A stretch of DNA of 64,000 nt from Mycogone perniciosa (GCA_025331125.1 JAOALB010000062.1:124001-188000); one strand, 5' to 3'; counted from the first letter of the stretch, positions 10,902-23,025 are shown. Program-made: numbers and translations. The notes: generated by a model from the sequence alone, not told the origin.

Positions 10902-12540
10902 CTAAGTGAGCCCCTGTAATAAATGCGGGCCGTCGGCTTCATATTCCCGTAGAATACAAGGCTCAATGCAATAGAAGCATTGACGCATGTCCACGTGTTC
11001 CACATTCATCACGGCCAATTTTGGTACGACAGCCTCAGTTGTATTGTTACTACTGGTATGCCCAGTGGCAAGCTGCTTTCCCCCGCTCTGTGAACTTGCA
11101 CCACCTAGCACCTTTGGTGAGGCCTGAGGATCCTTGGATACCCTCCGTTTCTCTCCAGAAGTAGAAGAGTCAGATGGCATCTGAACTGATGTATCTGGAA
11201 GGGGTGACGAGCTGGTCATGTCTGGTGTTACGAGCTCGGAAGGCGGTTCGACAAGTCCCAGGGTCTTTGCTGCCGTCCCGTCACTCCCTTCGTCTTCCTT
11301 GAAGAAAGACTCCAGACCGTTCAGGTATGCGTTTATCAAGTCCCCGAATTCGTCCTTTTTCACCGTCGTATGGCGACCGCGGGACCAATAGCGGAACCAG
11401 CCTGGTTGGTTATGATCAAATCTTTGAACTTGGAGCTGCTCAAGAGGAATGGAAGTCTTTATGCACTCCAGCAATGGCTCATGGAGAACGGCTTGATCCA
11501 CGACAAAAATACAGATTTCTGCAAATGCTGTTGCTTTGGCAGTGTTCTTTGATACTTCAAACAATACTCTCTGTTTCCCATCGTGAGGTAGCTTTTTTCC
11601 CCATACTTTATCATGCTCAGGGACAATGCGGTTCAATGGGGGTTGTTTTTGCAGCTTGCTGGATATTCTGAAAATGGGTTCCTGGCGTCCAATCTTATGC
11701 CGCCTATATACCATGGAAATAAAAGAGTGCACCCTCCCCTTTTCATCTAAACAAACATTAGCATGTAAATCGGAGGTTTCTCCGGATATAGGAGGCGATA
11801 TTGGGTCGGTTACAAGGCATTCCCTCGAGACGCAGCCCAATAGGATATCTGTCATGTCATGCTCTCGTATTGATCGGAATGTCGAAATAAAAGTCTTGCT
11901 GGGCACAGCTACGTGATCGCAGATAACGAATATCCCGAAGAACTCATCGTGAGTGTCAAAAGCCCGCATGGGGTCCCTAGTCACTTCTGGAAGCTCAGAG
12001 CTATCGAGTGGTGTGATTAGATCTTCAGACTCGCCAAACTCCCACTGGTCAACACGGTCCGCCATGGAGAAGATGTCGCTGTCGTAAGCTAAGCTTCTGG
12101 AATCGCCAGATACAAGTGCCCTAGGGCCTTTTATGACTATTTCTTGGTATATGTCTCGTGCCCAGTCGCAAATGTAATCCACGATAAGCAGAAGTCGAAG
12201 TGCATCATTGACCGAGTCCACAGAGCCACTCTAAAGCCTGGAAACAAGCTATATCGAAGTTAGACGGATGGCGTTGAATTGGATGGCAACAACTTACAAA
12301 TCGCTGCGGGTTGCTCTTTGCATCGATGTATACAATGGATACCCTCCACTGCTCTCCCTTGTTTGATAGAAACCACACCAGCTGTCCCCCTTCCCGGTCA
12401 CTGCCTTCTGTTGCAGCGCGTTGTAATTCATCTTGAAGTCTTAACAGTTCTCGAATGGCAAAGGCCGTTTGTACCTCAATGTCGGTAAAAGAATCAGAGC
12501 CCTTTTCGGATTTGGATTCCAAAATAAGAAAGGAAGGCAT
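10902..12540 (-). CDS. Hypothetical protein with PD-(D/E)XK-like N-terminus
   Basis: A 523-residue protein from two exons, 12540-12298 and 12230-10902, joined in phase 0 so that NPQRF is followed by SGSVDSVNDALRLLLIVDYI. The N-terminus (FLILESKSEKG, then TDIEVQTAFAIRELLRLQDE) resembles the ExK strand and following helix of PD-(D/E)XK nuclease-like domains found in many fungal proteins of unknown role. The middle is globular and the last ~150 residues are Ser/Thr/Pro-rich and probably disordered, followed by a Cys-containing tail (RQCFYCIEPC). Because the nuclease-like strand sits right at the start, a further 5' exon may be missing from this model. The true function is unknown. Confidence 0.6.
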
Positions 12541-13662
12541 ATCTTGGCAAGCCCTGCGATGCGCTCAGCACGACAGCAAATCTACTCACACCACGGCCGC
12601 TCATTGGAGTCAACCGTGATGCTTTTGTGATATTGCGCGAAGCCAATCCGGCCCAAATTACGGACGTGTGAAACGATTGTATCGTGATGCTGAGGCTTGT
12701 CGCCTGGTTTGGGGGATTCGATGGGCCCTACGAACGGACTGGATCTTGTGGCTGCACATCAAACGACGTTGGGTGGCTCTGACATCCCGTTTATTTGGCA
12801 CCATGATAGGAGTGGCGGTTGAGTTTGTATGCAGTGGCACATACTTTGCTGTTTCACAATCCCGTGGAGAAACAGCTGGCTGTCTTCTTTATAATACCTA
12901 TTATCTCACGTTGACTTGTGGCCTCTGGAGATGGCCAACAGGTGGCGCAGGCTACGCGCTGAGGCTGCCAAAGACGCTGTACTTGTTGGATGGCATCTGT
13001 TTCCAGGGACCCCGGCTGCATTGTTTCGCCTCTAATAAATGTAGGCATGGCATTGGCCGGATTTCGTGTTCATTTTCGTGTTCAAAATGTGCATGCCAAC
13101 GAAAGGAAGGATGGCCAGCCAGGTCCATGGGTAGGTATTGGGCATAGGCTCAAACAGCCAATACTGTTAGCAAAGCATAGTATTGACTCTCCCCCCCCGC
13201 ATTGCTTAGTTCCCTAGTAGCCTCTCTAAGGCGAGCATAGATGCTACCACTCACCAGACTCCCTCATGCTTCCGCGATTGGCCAGAACATGCTTCGTATC
13301 CTCCTCCACATCCCCGTGGACACCCACAGAGCCAACACATGATCGTGCAGTGAAGTCACCGCCTCACCCAACCTCATCCAATCATCAACCACCCATTACA
13401 GTATTACTCCGCCCTGAAGGAGAGAACTTCCGAGTGCGAGAAGATATGTGTGTGCTGATGAGTTGGCCAAAGAACGCCTTGACATCCTCGGCAGGCAAAC
13501 ATTAGGCTTATCACAGATATAAAAAAGGTGCTGGTTCCAACCCCGCTTTGTAGACTCGGTTCCTACCTGATTCCATCACCAACCAAACCACATACTCTAC
13601 ACCACCTGTCCTTGACTCTGAATTCTCTTGAAAAAAACAACAAAGACGCAAATCCCTCCAAG
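12541..13662. other. Intergenic with a 159-codon doubtful ORF
   Basis: A plus-strand frame at 12668-13147 is open for 159 codons, but its composition (many Trp, Cys and Arg) is typical of non-coding sequence and no homology is apparent. The last 150 bases form the promoter and leader of the small cysteine-rich gene. Confidence 0.45.
13518..13526 (+). promoter_or_regulatory. TATA box of the Cys-rich peptide gene
   Basis: TATAAAAAA lies 137 bases ahead of the ATG at 13663, followed by a pyrimidine-rich leader and an A-rich stretch before the start, the layout of strongly expressed fungal genes. Confidence 0.55.
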
Positions 13663-13821
13663 ATGCAGCCTGTCAACTTCCACAACTCTTGCCCCAAGTG
13701 CTCCGCCACTATCAGCAGCGGCTCAAAGAGCTGCACCAGCTGCGGCGCTGTATGTCCTCCGACTCTCTCTGGCTCTCTCTTTGAGAAGCTAACCAACGTA
13801 TTACAGACCTGCCCCAACTAG
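13663..13821 (+). CDS. 33-residue cysteine-rich peptide, metallothionein-like
   Basis: Two exons, 13663-13749 and 13807-13821, separated by a 57-nt intron with GTATGT donor, GCTAACC branch site and TACAG acceptor. The product has 33 residues with five cysteines arranged CPKC-x10-CTSC-x3-C. The second exon encodes only Thr-Cys-Pro-Asn. The CxxC pairs suggest Zn or Cu(I) binding, as in small fungal metallothioneins or a miniature zinc ribbon. The ATG context (CAAG ATG), the TATA box and the short leader support a real, probably well-expressed gene. The intron is in frame and lacks a stop, so an unspliced message would encode a longer variant. The metal role is inferred. Confidence 0.65.
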   Translation: MQPVNFHNSCPKCSATISSGSKSCTSCGAVCPPTLSGSLFEKLTNVLQTCPN

Positions 13822-14878
13822 GCATTTCACACGAAATCTTTCTCGTGTTGCCATTGAGATGACGTCGACGATGGCGACGACATTGATACGAAGTTGATTG
13901 GGTTTGGGATGCATACTGGCGGCGGAGTACGAAGGGCGTTGCTTTGGGATGGGTTTCGGTTGGGTGTGTTCTACATACGTTGAAGGACGGACGGACGGCA
14001 TGGGTAGCGGAACGACACTCTGTACAAACAATAAACTGAGATTGATTGACAGAACGCGCAAGCATTTGATGCCTCGTGATGGTGCGGAGGTGTTCCAAGA
14101 GAGCTACGTTGGGTGTCCAGACTGGCCATCACAATGGGAAGGATTGATATCTCTCGAATCTTGTGTGCAAGCAAACCATATTACAAAACAAGTTAAAGAC
14201 AGCAAACACAAAACACTGTAGTAGCAGATCCTCGTGCCTTCAAAGCAAAAACGAAACAGATATATGATGACCCGTTGTCGGAACCCCTTGCGAGCCCCGT
14301 CAACTTCCAAAGTGCGACAAATCCACAGCTACCTACATACACCCTTCTCCACAACTTGACAAACTTGCACCCTTCTATTCCTTCTGTACACTCCCCAATC
14401 AACCATCAACAGCTCGCAGGTAAAAAGAAAGCCAGCTCCAACATCAGGCCCGCCGACCCCGTTCGCACCGCTGGGAGATACACTAAAGCAAGACCCGCTT
14501 GCCCGCCGGCAATATGACAGAGGCACAGGGGGACGTCGTCTTAGTATGTTTGCGCCGCCCCCTTTCCCAAATAACCTCCCACATCAAAAGAGAGAGGTGA
14601 CAGATCAGATCCTTGCACCATTCAATTCAGTGGGAAATCAGTATTATGTCGGCCGACGGGAGCAAGACGTGAACGAGACAATCAAACTCCAAATCCCCGA
14701 GAACCTATGCACGCAGACAACCGGCACCATCATGGCTTGATGCCATCCCTTGTCATCCAAGTAGCCGCGGCTGTATGGTTGGCTTTGTGAAATGGAAGAG
14801 TTATCAAATTACAAAGGGGGATCGAGCCGAAGAAGGATGCGGGTGTGTTCGGAATAGACGGGTATATGGATAAACCCG
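13822..14878. other. Intergenic / 3' regions
   Basis: Several 60-130 codon frames occur on both strands, but none has recognisable protein character. The right part is likely the 3' untranslated region of the Rho gene. A Thr/Pro/Asn-coloured plus-strand frame at 14275-14517 looks like non-coding sequence. Confidence 0.4.
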
Positions 14879-16122
14879 TTACAGCACAAGGCACTTCTTG
14901 TGGCTGCTCTTGCGGCTGGTACGTGACATGAGAGCAGCACGGGTGGCGTGCTCGAAAACGTCGCGAACACCCGTGCTGGTTCGGGCAGAGCACTCCAGGT
15001 ACTTGTAGGCACCGATCTTCTTGGCAACAGCCTCACCCTATTGATTTGAAAAGACAAGCATTAGCTCTACTGTACTCTAGAGCTACCCGGTGAGGTGTTG
15101 TACTTACATCAGCAGTGGAAACGGGCTTTTGGTTGGTTGCCCGCAGGGCCTCGATGGTGTTAGGGTCGTCTCGAAGATCAGACTTGCAGCCGACCAGGAT
15201 AATGGGAAGGCCGGCGCAGAAGTGCACAACCTCAGAGATCCACTACCAAGGACAAAACGCGTCAGCATCACGCTCATTTGCAGAAATGACAGATAGGGTG
15301 TTTGATGTACCTTCTCAAGAACGTTGTCCAGGGAATCGGGGGAGTCGATAGCGAAGCAAATCAGGATAACGTGTGAATCGGGGTAGGAGAGAGGACGGAG
15401 ACGGTCATAATCTTCCTGACCAGCCGTATCCCATAGGGCCAGCTCGACGTGCTTGTTATCGACCTGGACATCGGCGACATAGTTCTCGAAGACAGTGGGG
15501 ACGTAGACCTAATAGTACAGTCAGTATCGATTTACGCCGGTAATGATTTTGCAGTATTTGAGTGTGAGTCATGGGAATGATGTTGATGCAGATGTGATTT
15601 TTGTCGTCGATTGCATGGATCGCGTGTCGATAGGATACCCGTGACTTTGTCTCGACTCGCTAAGCCGAGGCAGACTGATCACGCATCCATCACCAGGGAA
15701 TTGGCGATCAATCATGCTCTGCACAGATGTCGATACAGTGCCGTGGAGGAGATGCTTCGATAGACGCTGCTCGCACGTGGTCGAACGGGCGATTGATTCA
15801 CATGGCGGAGGTGTTTTGGCGTAGTGCTTGGCGGCGACTACTGGACACAGGGGACAGGTGAAAAAGGGGATGCAGATCTCGACAATTCGTACCTCAGGGA
15901 AAGCGCCCTTGGAGAAGACACTGTAGCAAATCAGTTAGCCATCGTGCTGGAGAGGAAATGAAGGCGTGATGGATTGGATCCCGCGTTGGTTGATGGCCGT
16001 TTGAGGCACAGCCAAGGACCAACGTAGCATCACTATCAAACCACGAGTACTCACATCAACAAGCAGGTTTTACCGCAGGCACCATCGCCGACGATGACGA
16101 GCTTTCGGCGGATCTCAGCCAT
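14879..16122 (-). CDS. rho1: Rho1-type small GTPase
   Basis: A 195-residue Rho-family GTPase controlling actin, polarity and, for Rho1, glucan synthase and the cell-wall integrity kinase pathway. Five exons on the minus strand: 16122-16055, 15920-15893, 15508-15311, 15242-15108 and 15037-14879. Visible motifs: P-loop GDGACGKT, effector region [11 protein letters not shown], switch [15 protein letters not shown], a GCKSDL base-contact motif and SAR near the C-terminus. The protein ends in the CAAX box CLVL, predicting geranylgeranylation and membrane attachment. Intron 2 is 384 nt, several times longer than any other intron here. The G1-G4 regions are clearly Rho1-like, but the C-terminal third (about residues 120-180) differs from the usual Aspergillus Rho1 as I know it, so this may be a second Rho1-like paralogue. 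Confidence 0.9.
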
Positions 16123-18130
16123 AGTGTCTGTGGGCGGTGATTCGGAGGATTGGAGGCTGCAGCTGGCGAAGATGAAGGCAGAGAGTCTCAGGCGTTGGGA
16201 GATGGCGGATGGCGATGGAATGAAAGGAAGAAAGAAGACGGACGTCAGAAGGGGGTTGTGACGGAAGAGAGTATAGCTGGTGCTGGGCCGGGCTTTTGGC
16301 GGCGGCTGCTGCTGGGGGGAGATAACTAACTCCCTCCTGGCCTGGGGACTACAGTGCTTTTTGGGGCGGCCAGACGAGGAATGAGGCGCAGCTGAAGGCC
16401 AGGACCACCAAGGTATCTTTCCGCTGTGCACATGCGCTAAAGGGTACTTGTGCGCAGTGGCGTTTGCCTGGACAACGGTTCACAGTGTGTCCTGAGGCCA
16501 CAAATAATTTCCGCGGCCATGAGGCCATGAGGCTTGTTTTCTTGTCACAGCAATTAGGAGGCGTGGCTTAGTTGGCGCACGCAGGATCATCCCAGCCTCC
16601 AGATTCCCCCTAGATGCCCTAGCTGCCCCCGATTAGCACTGAGCTTTAGGCATTACAGCACAACTGACCGCTACAAAAGCAGTCATCAGCACCCTGGAAG
16701 CGCAGTACCTGGTACCTACAGCAGGAGGTGGCTGAGGAGGTACAAGCACGATAAGGTGAGATACAGCTGGGCTTATATTTTTTTCACTCTCGCTTCAAGT
16801 ATCCGCTACTAGGACTTGCGTACTCCATATGTCAGATTCACTCCCCCCGAGACAATGACGATGCGACATGAGGAGCTGACGACCTCGATATTCTGAAAAC
16901 GGTGATTCACGTTACGCATCACATATCACATCAGGGGAGAATTCATATCCAGATGTTGACGGATCCAATAGAAGTATTCTATCGCATATGCTTTAATTTT
17001 TTATTACCAGTACTTCATAGTCGATGCTTTATTTCTCCTTATTCTTTCTTATTCCGGTTATCATGTGCGTGTCAACGTGACGTTTGAAGATGGAATAGGG
17101 TATCTCGAAACATGGATGTCTTACATTCCTCATGGTTGATAAACATAAACCTCACCAGCCACTGTTGACACAACTCCCGGACTTACATATGTACATAGGG
17201 ACAATCATGTCATCACCCCCAGGCCAGACCGCTTCCCGAAGCCTAGGGTGACACGAGTTGTGCGCCTCCTGACATGACTGGTTATGGATCTGGGTGGCAA
17301 AACCTCCCGCCTAAAGTCCTACATGATACCACTGGGCGTCTAGGACTTCCATGTTGCAAGCAGCACTGCTAGTTATACGAAGTACATTCTGCCTCGTACA
17401 TGCAAGAGCGTCAATTACCTAGAACAATGAATCACGCGATATAATGTCCAACACTACTTCGTGCTACTAGGCAACATGTCTTTGTACTACTCCTATTACT
17501 CCGTACCCAATATCGCATCTAACTAGTGATTCCGGTGGCTCGTCCTGTCTTCCAAGGACGCCGAGTCTGGGAGAAGTCTGCCTCCGCTGATCTCATCAAT
17601 TGATTAAACGCCAACGCCTGCTGAAAGTCTGAAACAGCACAACAGGCCTGTGGTCCTGGGCCTCGACCTTGTTGTGTCTGCCTTGCATCAATAGCTTGGT
17701 AGCAGCACACCTGATTGCTTCTTCCGGCGCTTGGCCCAGACAGATAGCCCCAACTTTCGTATAATTTTGGTCTGCTGAGCAGGAATTTGTTTGACCAAAG
17801 TAAAGATGACCCCGTGTTTGCATCGCAATGACTGCCCTAGCTGAAATAGAGGGCGTTCATGAGTGGCCAATTTCTGCACTGTGGGCTGCACAAAGCCAGG
17901 CGGCCAAGGCACAGTATGTATAACATAGCGGTTCACGGTTCTATGCGGTGCTGGTTTGTTCTGCGCTAGCTCAATCGGGGTTGAGAATTCTGAACACCAG
18001 CAAATCGTTCCACGAGCATCACCAACTGGTCTTCACGACATCGCGACGCCAACAGCGCCCAAGTCTGCTCAATGGGCTGCGATTTATAGTCGAAAATTCC
18101 CGTGAACTCACCGATTGGTTGCCGCCCGCC
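16123..18130. other. 2-kb intergenic region
   Basis: Divergent upstream regions of the Rho gene (leftwards) and of uL24m (rightwards). A short direct repeat (CATGAGGC twice) lies near 16518, and copies of the dispersed motif lie near 17376 (TACGAAGTAC) and 17497 (TTACTCCGTAC). Open frames are short and lack protein character. Confidence 0.45.
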
Positions 18131-19340
18131 ATGCAGAAGCTCGTGAAGCGAGTGGCCCAGGCCCAGCGCCAGGCATCTCGCCGCGCAAAACATCAAATGG
18201 ACCAGGATAACGTCGACTCCAAGCTGCGAAACCGATATGCCCTGCGCAGCGCAGTCGCAGAGGTTCGCAAGAACATCAAAGATGCCCGACAAGCCCGGAA
18301 AGAGGATTGGGAACTGGGGCCTTTGGCTCCCAAGCGAGATCTCGGCTTCAACAACTATGGTGTCATGAAGGAAAATGTGAGACGAGATTGGTCCCACTTC
18401 GGACTGAATCAAGTACACCCCAAATTGGTCGACCAGCGATGTGCGTGGGCTGGTGGTGCCAAGCAGCTGAATCTTGCTGTTGGGGATCGGGTAGTCATTC
18501 AGGACGGTCCGGACAAGGGGAAGATTGATCGCATCAAGTCGATTCAGCTAGAGACGGGGTCGGTGACGTTGGAAAACCACCACCGGGTAGGTGACATGAC
18601 ACATTCCACCTGAGTGAAGAACCTTGACTGAGACTGCTATCTAGGCCCCCGTTGTTGGCCAGTTTGAAAACATCCCTGGCCGAATTGAGCCGATCCCGCT
18701 CTCCGTCGACTCCGTTCGCCTTGTGTACCCATTGACGAATCCAGAGACGGGAGTTACCAGAGATGTCATCATAAATCAGCTCAAGGCTGTTCCCCCGAAT
18801 ATGCAATCTCCCAACATGTCCCTCGACCGCTGGCAGTACGGCAAGAAGTGGGATCGGGTGGTTCCCGGGCTCAACGTTGTGATTCCCTGGCCGGAGGTTG
18901 AGGTGCCCCAATTTGAGACAACGGCTGCCGATACTGTCCGCGAGCAAGTCGAAGACCGAACATTCTACTACAGCCTGCTGTCACCGCCAATGCCAGATTC
19001 AGTGATTGACGAACTTCGAAACAAGTACTCAAGATTCCGAACACGGCACGAGGCCTGGTATATCGCACAGAAGGAGATTGAAGAGGCTGCGAAGAAGGGA
19101 CGACAGGAGGCTCTAAAGTCCATGCAAACGCCATTGGACGAGTTCCACGAGAAGCATCGGGAGCTACGTGCGGCACACGGTGAACCGGAGCTTTCGGCCG
19201 AGCAGTTGGAAAAGATCGGCGAGTTCATGGCGAAGAAGAAGGAGGTTGCCCTGGACAATGCTGGCGTGACCGAGGTCCCAGCTTCATCATCTATCGTGTC
19301 CCCAGAGAACCCGTCACCATCGCCTGCGAGTCCACAGTAA
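18131..19340 (+). CDS. Mitochondrial large-subunit ribosomal protein uL24m
   Basis: A 383-residue mitoribosomal protein related to bacterial L24 (yeast Mrpl40). Exons 18131-18586 and 18645-19340 join in phase 0 across a 58-nt intron (GTAGGT...TCTAG), giving VTLENHHRAPVVGQF. The start is the first in-frame ATG (CCGCC ATG CAG). The basic N-terminus (MQKLVKRVAQAQRQASRR) fits a mitochondrial import signal. The KOW motif VGDRVVIQDGPDKGKIDRI is near residues 117-135. The long C-terminal extension with Trp-rich (DRWQYGKKWDRVVPGLNVV) and helical segments is typical of fungal members. It acts in the mitochondrial matrix. The next gene, ureG, follows on the same strand with no sign of a functional link. 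Confidence 0.92.
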
Positions 19341-19862
19341 AACGAACAGGGGTTTGGGCGAAAGACATATCGGCCTGCGATAACAGATGGACTCGAGCTG
19401 ATTGGTCTGGACGAAATGTAATTATAGATCCGTGTGTATGTACTACTGTACAAAGTACATCATCTCATGACGCAAAACAAGAAGAAATTTCCCATCAACC
19501 ACCAGCTCCGTTGCTCGAAGGTATGTCCTATCATGGAAAGTTGATGATATCTCGGACAGTGGGACTGAATTCAACTGAATTCAAGAGCACCATTAATAAT
19601 TATTAATCCGTTGGAGCTAGTTCGATATGGAAGGAAGCCCCAAAGCTTGATGCGGCTCCAGATCGCGACTTAACCAACTTCATATTAGCCTGAGACCTCC
19701 CTAGTAGGTATCCAGACTAGTAGCCCAGCTATCTGCGCCTTAACAGCAACCCCTCCCTCGTCTTCTTATCTTTGACCTCATAGGCATCAGGCCGTCTCAA
19801 CTTCACCTGGGAGACTGCACTAAATCGTCCTATTAATACCGAGTCTCTGTGCGCGGATCGAT
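19341..19862. other. Intergenic
   Basis: 3' region of uL24m and promoter of ureG. Two short AT-rich palindromic patches (AATTATTAATCC near 19596, and a duplicated TCAACTGAATTCAA near 19570) are seen; no gene. Confidence 0.45.
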
Positions 19863-20772
19863 ATGTCACACTCACATTCGCATGAAGGCGGCGCAAGCCA
19901 CTCGCACGATGGGTTCTCTGCCCAGGAGCATGGCCACTCACACGAGATCCTCGATGGACCAGGCAGCTACATTGGTCGTGAGATGCCCATCATAGAGGGC
20001 CGTGTCTGGTCTGAGCGAGCATTCACAGTTGGAATTGGCGGGTACGTAGCTCCTATGTGCTCCAACTACTCGATATTCGCCCTCCATATCGACCAAGAAA
20101 GCTGTTACTGAACTCTATGACTCGGATAGTCCCGTTGGCTCCGGCAAGACGGCCTTGATGCTGGCCCTCTGCCTCGCCCTCCGTGAAAAGTACTCCCTCG
20201 CCGCCGTCACCAACGACATCTTCACTCGCGAAGACGCCGAATTCCTCACCCGCCACGCCGCCCTCCCCCCACAGCGTATCCGTGCCATCGAAACCGGCGG
20301 CTGCCCGCACGCCGCTGTGCGTGAAGACATCTCCGCCAACCTTGCCGCCCTGGAGGATCTCCACACAGAATTCAACTCGGACCTCCTGCTCATCGAGTCT
20401 GGAGGTGACAACCTAGCTGCCAACTACAGTCGTGAACTCGCCGACTTCATCATCTACGTCATTGACGTGAGCGGTGGCGACAAGGTGCCGAGAAAGGGCG
20501 GTCCGGGCATTACCCAGAGTGATTTACTCGTGGTGAACAAGACGGATTTGGCCGAGGCCGTGGGTGCGGATCTGGGTGTTATGGAGCGGGATGCGAGGAA
20601 GATGCGAGAGGGAGGACCGACTGTGTTTGCCCAGGTGAAGAAGGATGTGGGCGTGGATCACATTGTGAACCTGATTCTGAGTGCGTGGAAGGCGAGCGGC
20701 GCCGAGGAGGAGAGGAGGAGCCAGGGAAGACCAAGGCCGACTGAGGGCATTGAAGCACTGAAGAAACAGTAA
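19863..20772 (+). CDS. ureG: Urease accessory GTPase UreG
   Basis: A 273-residue SIMIBI-class GTPase that delivers nickel to apo-urease together with UreD and UreF in the cytosol. Exons 19863-20041 and 20130-20772 join across an 88-nt intron whose splicing builds the P-loop [14 protein letters not shown] His-rich N-terminus ([14 protein letters not shown] and HGHSH) is a metal-binding tail common in eukaryotic UreG. Other signatures are the CPH metal motif in [13 protein letters not shown], the [12 protein letters not shown] block, [18 protein letters not shown] and the guanine-specificity NKTD. Length and motifs are complete, so the gene looks functional. No other urease gene lies in the window. 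Confidence 0.95.
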
Positions 20773-21203
20773 TCTGGTTCTTCAAGGACGCCGTACATGG
20801 AGCTATCTGATGCGATAGAAACTGACTGGGACTACAGACGTTGCTAAACGAGCCGCACCACGTAGTTACGATGAATTACACTATGCTGCAAGTATGACAA
20901 AGAGATTAGTCGACCATATTGTTAGAGCATAGTTGCTACAAATTGACGACCACTATAGAACAATGCCGTTTCGTTCTGTTCAACCTCATCCTTGAAGAAG
21001 TTGAACTTGTCCTATCTAATATTTGCTCTTGGCAAGCCAATGCTGGAACTTGTGTAGAAGGGAAGCACTCTTTGTAAGCCTAACATGCCACAGAAACACC
21101 ATCAGACAGAATACCGAAAGACTTGGGAACTCGTCTACTTGTGAGATTCTTGGCGGACTTGAGCTTCGGATTTTGAGGTTGACGACGACTCCCAAAGGGG
21201 AAA
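20773..21203. other. Convergent intergenic region
   Basis: Spacer between the 3' ends of ureG and the AsaB-like gene; no coding sequence recognised. Confidence 0.5.
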
Positions 21204-22346
21204 TCACGCAGTCAGGTGTTCCGGTCGACTAAACACCAAACATCGAACCTCGATGCTCTTTCGGGGCTGACCATTCGGTCGCTGAACTGGGTCTCTAAAC
21301 GCAGCATGGGGCGCGTCTGCGAGCCTCAAGTGGTCAGAGGAATGGTGGTGAAAGTTATTTGTTCATTTCAATACTCACAAGGACAGACCCCCTGTTTGGA
21401 ATCGAAGTTTTTGAAGATGAGAACTTCGTCCATTTGCTGGCCACCAAGGTAATAGTATTTGTGATTGGGATTGTGAAGGGAGTACATGGTAGGCCCTGTG
21501 TATTTGCGCTGTATGTGGTCCGTCTCAACCAGGTCGTGTGGATCAACTGTAGTTCCATCACACAGCGCAAGCGGCCAATCGCCTATGACACTGACAATTG
21601 GTCGCCAGACACTGCGTCATTGCTATCAGCATGAGTCTTAGAAGCAGTTTGGAAGAAGTTTGGAAGCAGTTTGGGAATGCCGTACTTGACCACTCGCACT
21701 CGTCCTTGGAGCAACTGGTCTGCCTCATCCTTAAATTGCATTTTGACCCTGTTCAAAACTGAAGCAGGACTTTGATCTAGGATGAAGTCAATGGCCAGGC
21801 TTCGCTACGCTAGTTTACTCATCCTGCGGCTGCGGTTGCGGTAGCTTACCAACGTGTAAGTGGGTGGCTGGCCGACGAAAGTCTGTCGGATCATTGAGAT
21901 CGATCTGACCGGGGACCTCAGGCTCAGTGTTTCTCAACTATATCATTTATTAGCCCCATACACACCTTCTATGGGTGGAACCCCCCAGATCCACATGAAC
22001 ATACTCGCCAGTTGAAGACAAAGAAGCGATCGACGTCGTCAAGATGTGTCCGTACTAGTCGCTCGACTTCTGGGAGGTATACTTTCTCAACCATGTCACG
22101 GTTGGTGAAATCAGTGACCCCCGTACGATCACGAAGGACCATGAATCCATGAGTGTCGAGAGAGAACTTCTCAACTTGGTTGCGAATATCAGTTATTCCT
22201 ACAGCATGTTTTTCGAAGACGAGGTTGCTGACTCGGCGATCCTTGGCATCCGGAGGTATGTCTATGAACAGCTGGAATGGCCGCTCTGTCTCGTAGAGCT
22301 CCTGCCACTGCAGGTATTTGAGGTCTATCGTGACTTTTGCAGCCAT
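21204..22346 (-). CDS. AsaB/GA4-desaturase-like oxidase
   Basis: A 288-residue protein of the fungal family that includes the predicted hydroxylase/desaturase AsaB. Such enzymes occur in secondary-metabolite clusters and also alone. Five minus-strand exons: 22346-22005, 21937-21850, 21776-21686, 21611-21379 and 21316-21204; the total is 867 nt and all joins are in frame. The N-terminal domain (VTIDLKYLQWQELYETERPF) is followed by DRFFVFNWRLRN. A metal-like HxD site is formed at the exon 2/3 junction (THLHVDQSP), and a distal His in CPYAPHAAF is formed at the exon 4/5 junction. KNFDSK and SIEVRCLVF near the C-terminus are family landmarks. The acceptor of intron 2 is the distal TCCTAG, because nearer AGs break the frame. 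No biosynthetic core gene lies alongside, so the substrate is unknown. Confidence 0.85.
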
Positions 22347-23025
22347 AATTGTCCAAGGGCAAGGTCAAATTTCTTGACAAATCTTGCTGGTGTGGGGATG
22401 CTGCTGTGTGGGTGGGAGGAGATCAGGCATCGGTTTGTCACGTCTTGGCCGTTTGTACCGCCCGAGCGGAAAAGAACCTCGCTCTGAGCGTCTTGAGGGA
22501 AAGGAGGTAACGATTTTATATTCTCGAGTACACGCGTGGACCAATCAATGCTCTCTAGCTGTTTCTTAACATGATGTATATTGGTTGCATGGTTGCATGA
22601 GTCCACACCACCTTCATAAGCGCAAATCAATATAACTGAGCGGTCTAGAACACGGTATTCTATCTTTTCTATGGAATTTAGGAGCCCCTTGGCCTCAAAA
22701 TCCGCCAGGGTCACGCAGAAAGACACGACTAGTATATTTCATGCTTGTATATGCGAAGCATTGAGGAAAGGCGCGGAATTATGGAAGGTTTATCCGCCAC
22801 GAAGTAGATTAGACACATGCATTGCATTGACACAATAAAGCAATCCATTTCATTTAAACGAATGTCCCAAGTCAATAATGTTCCATCGAACCGGCCATCA
22901 GCAAGAGAGCAAGTTGTGGTGAATAGCTATGAACTGGGCTCCCCCACGATTGAAGAGCAGCAAACCGAAACAATCGGACCTTGCTGGAGGGACTCCCCCA
23001 GCGGCCAAATGGTTCTCAACCTGAC
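22347..23025. other. Intergenic, with an unsupported minus-strand frame
   Basis: A 133-codon minus-strand frame (22726-22325) has no ATG at its start and overlaps the AsaB-like start codon in another frame. It is more likely leader or chance sequence than a gene. Confidence 0.4.

Noticed and set aside
12668..13147. Plus-strand 159-codon frame
   Set aside because: Trp/Cys/Arg-rich composition, no homology recognised, no start context.
22325..22726. Minus-strand 133-codon frame
   Set aside because: No ATG start and overlaps the AsaB-like start in another frame; no recognisable domain.
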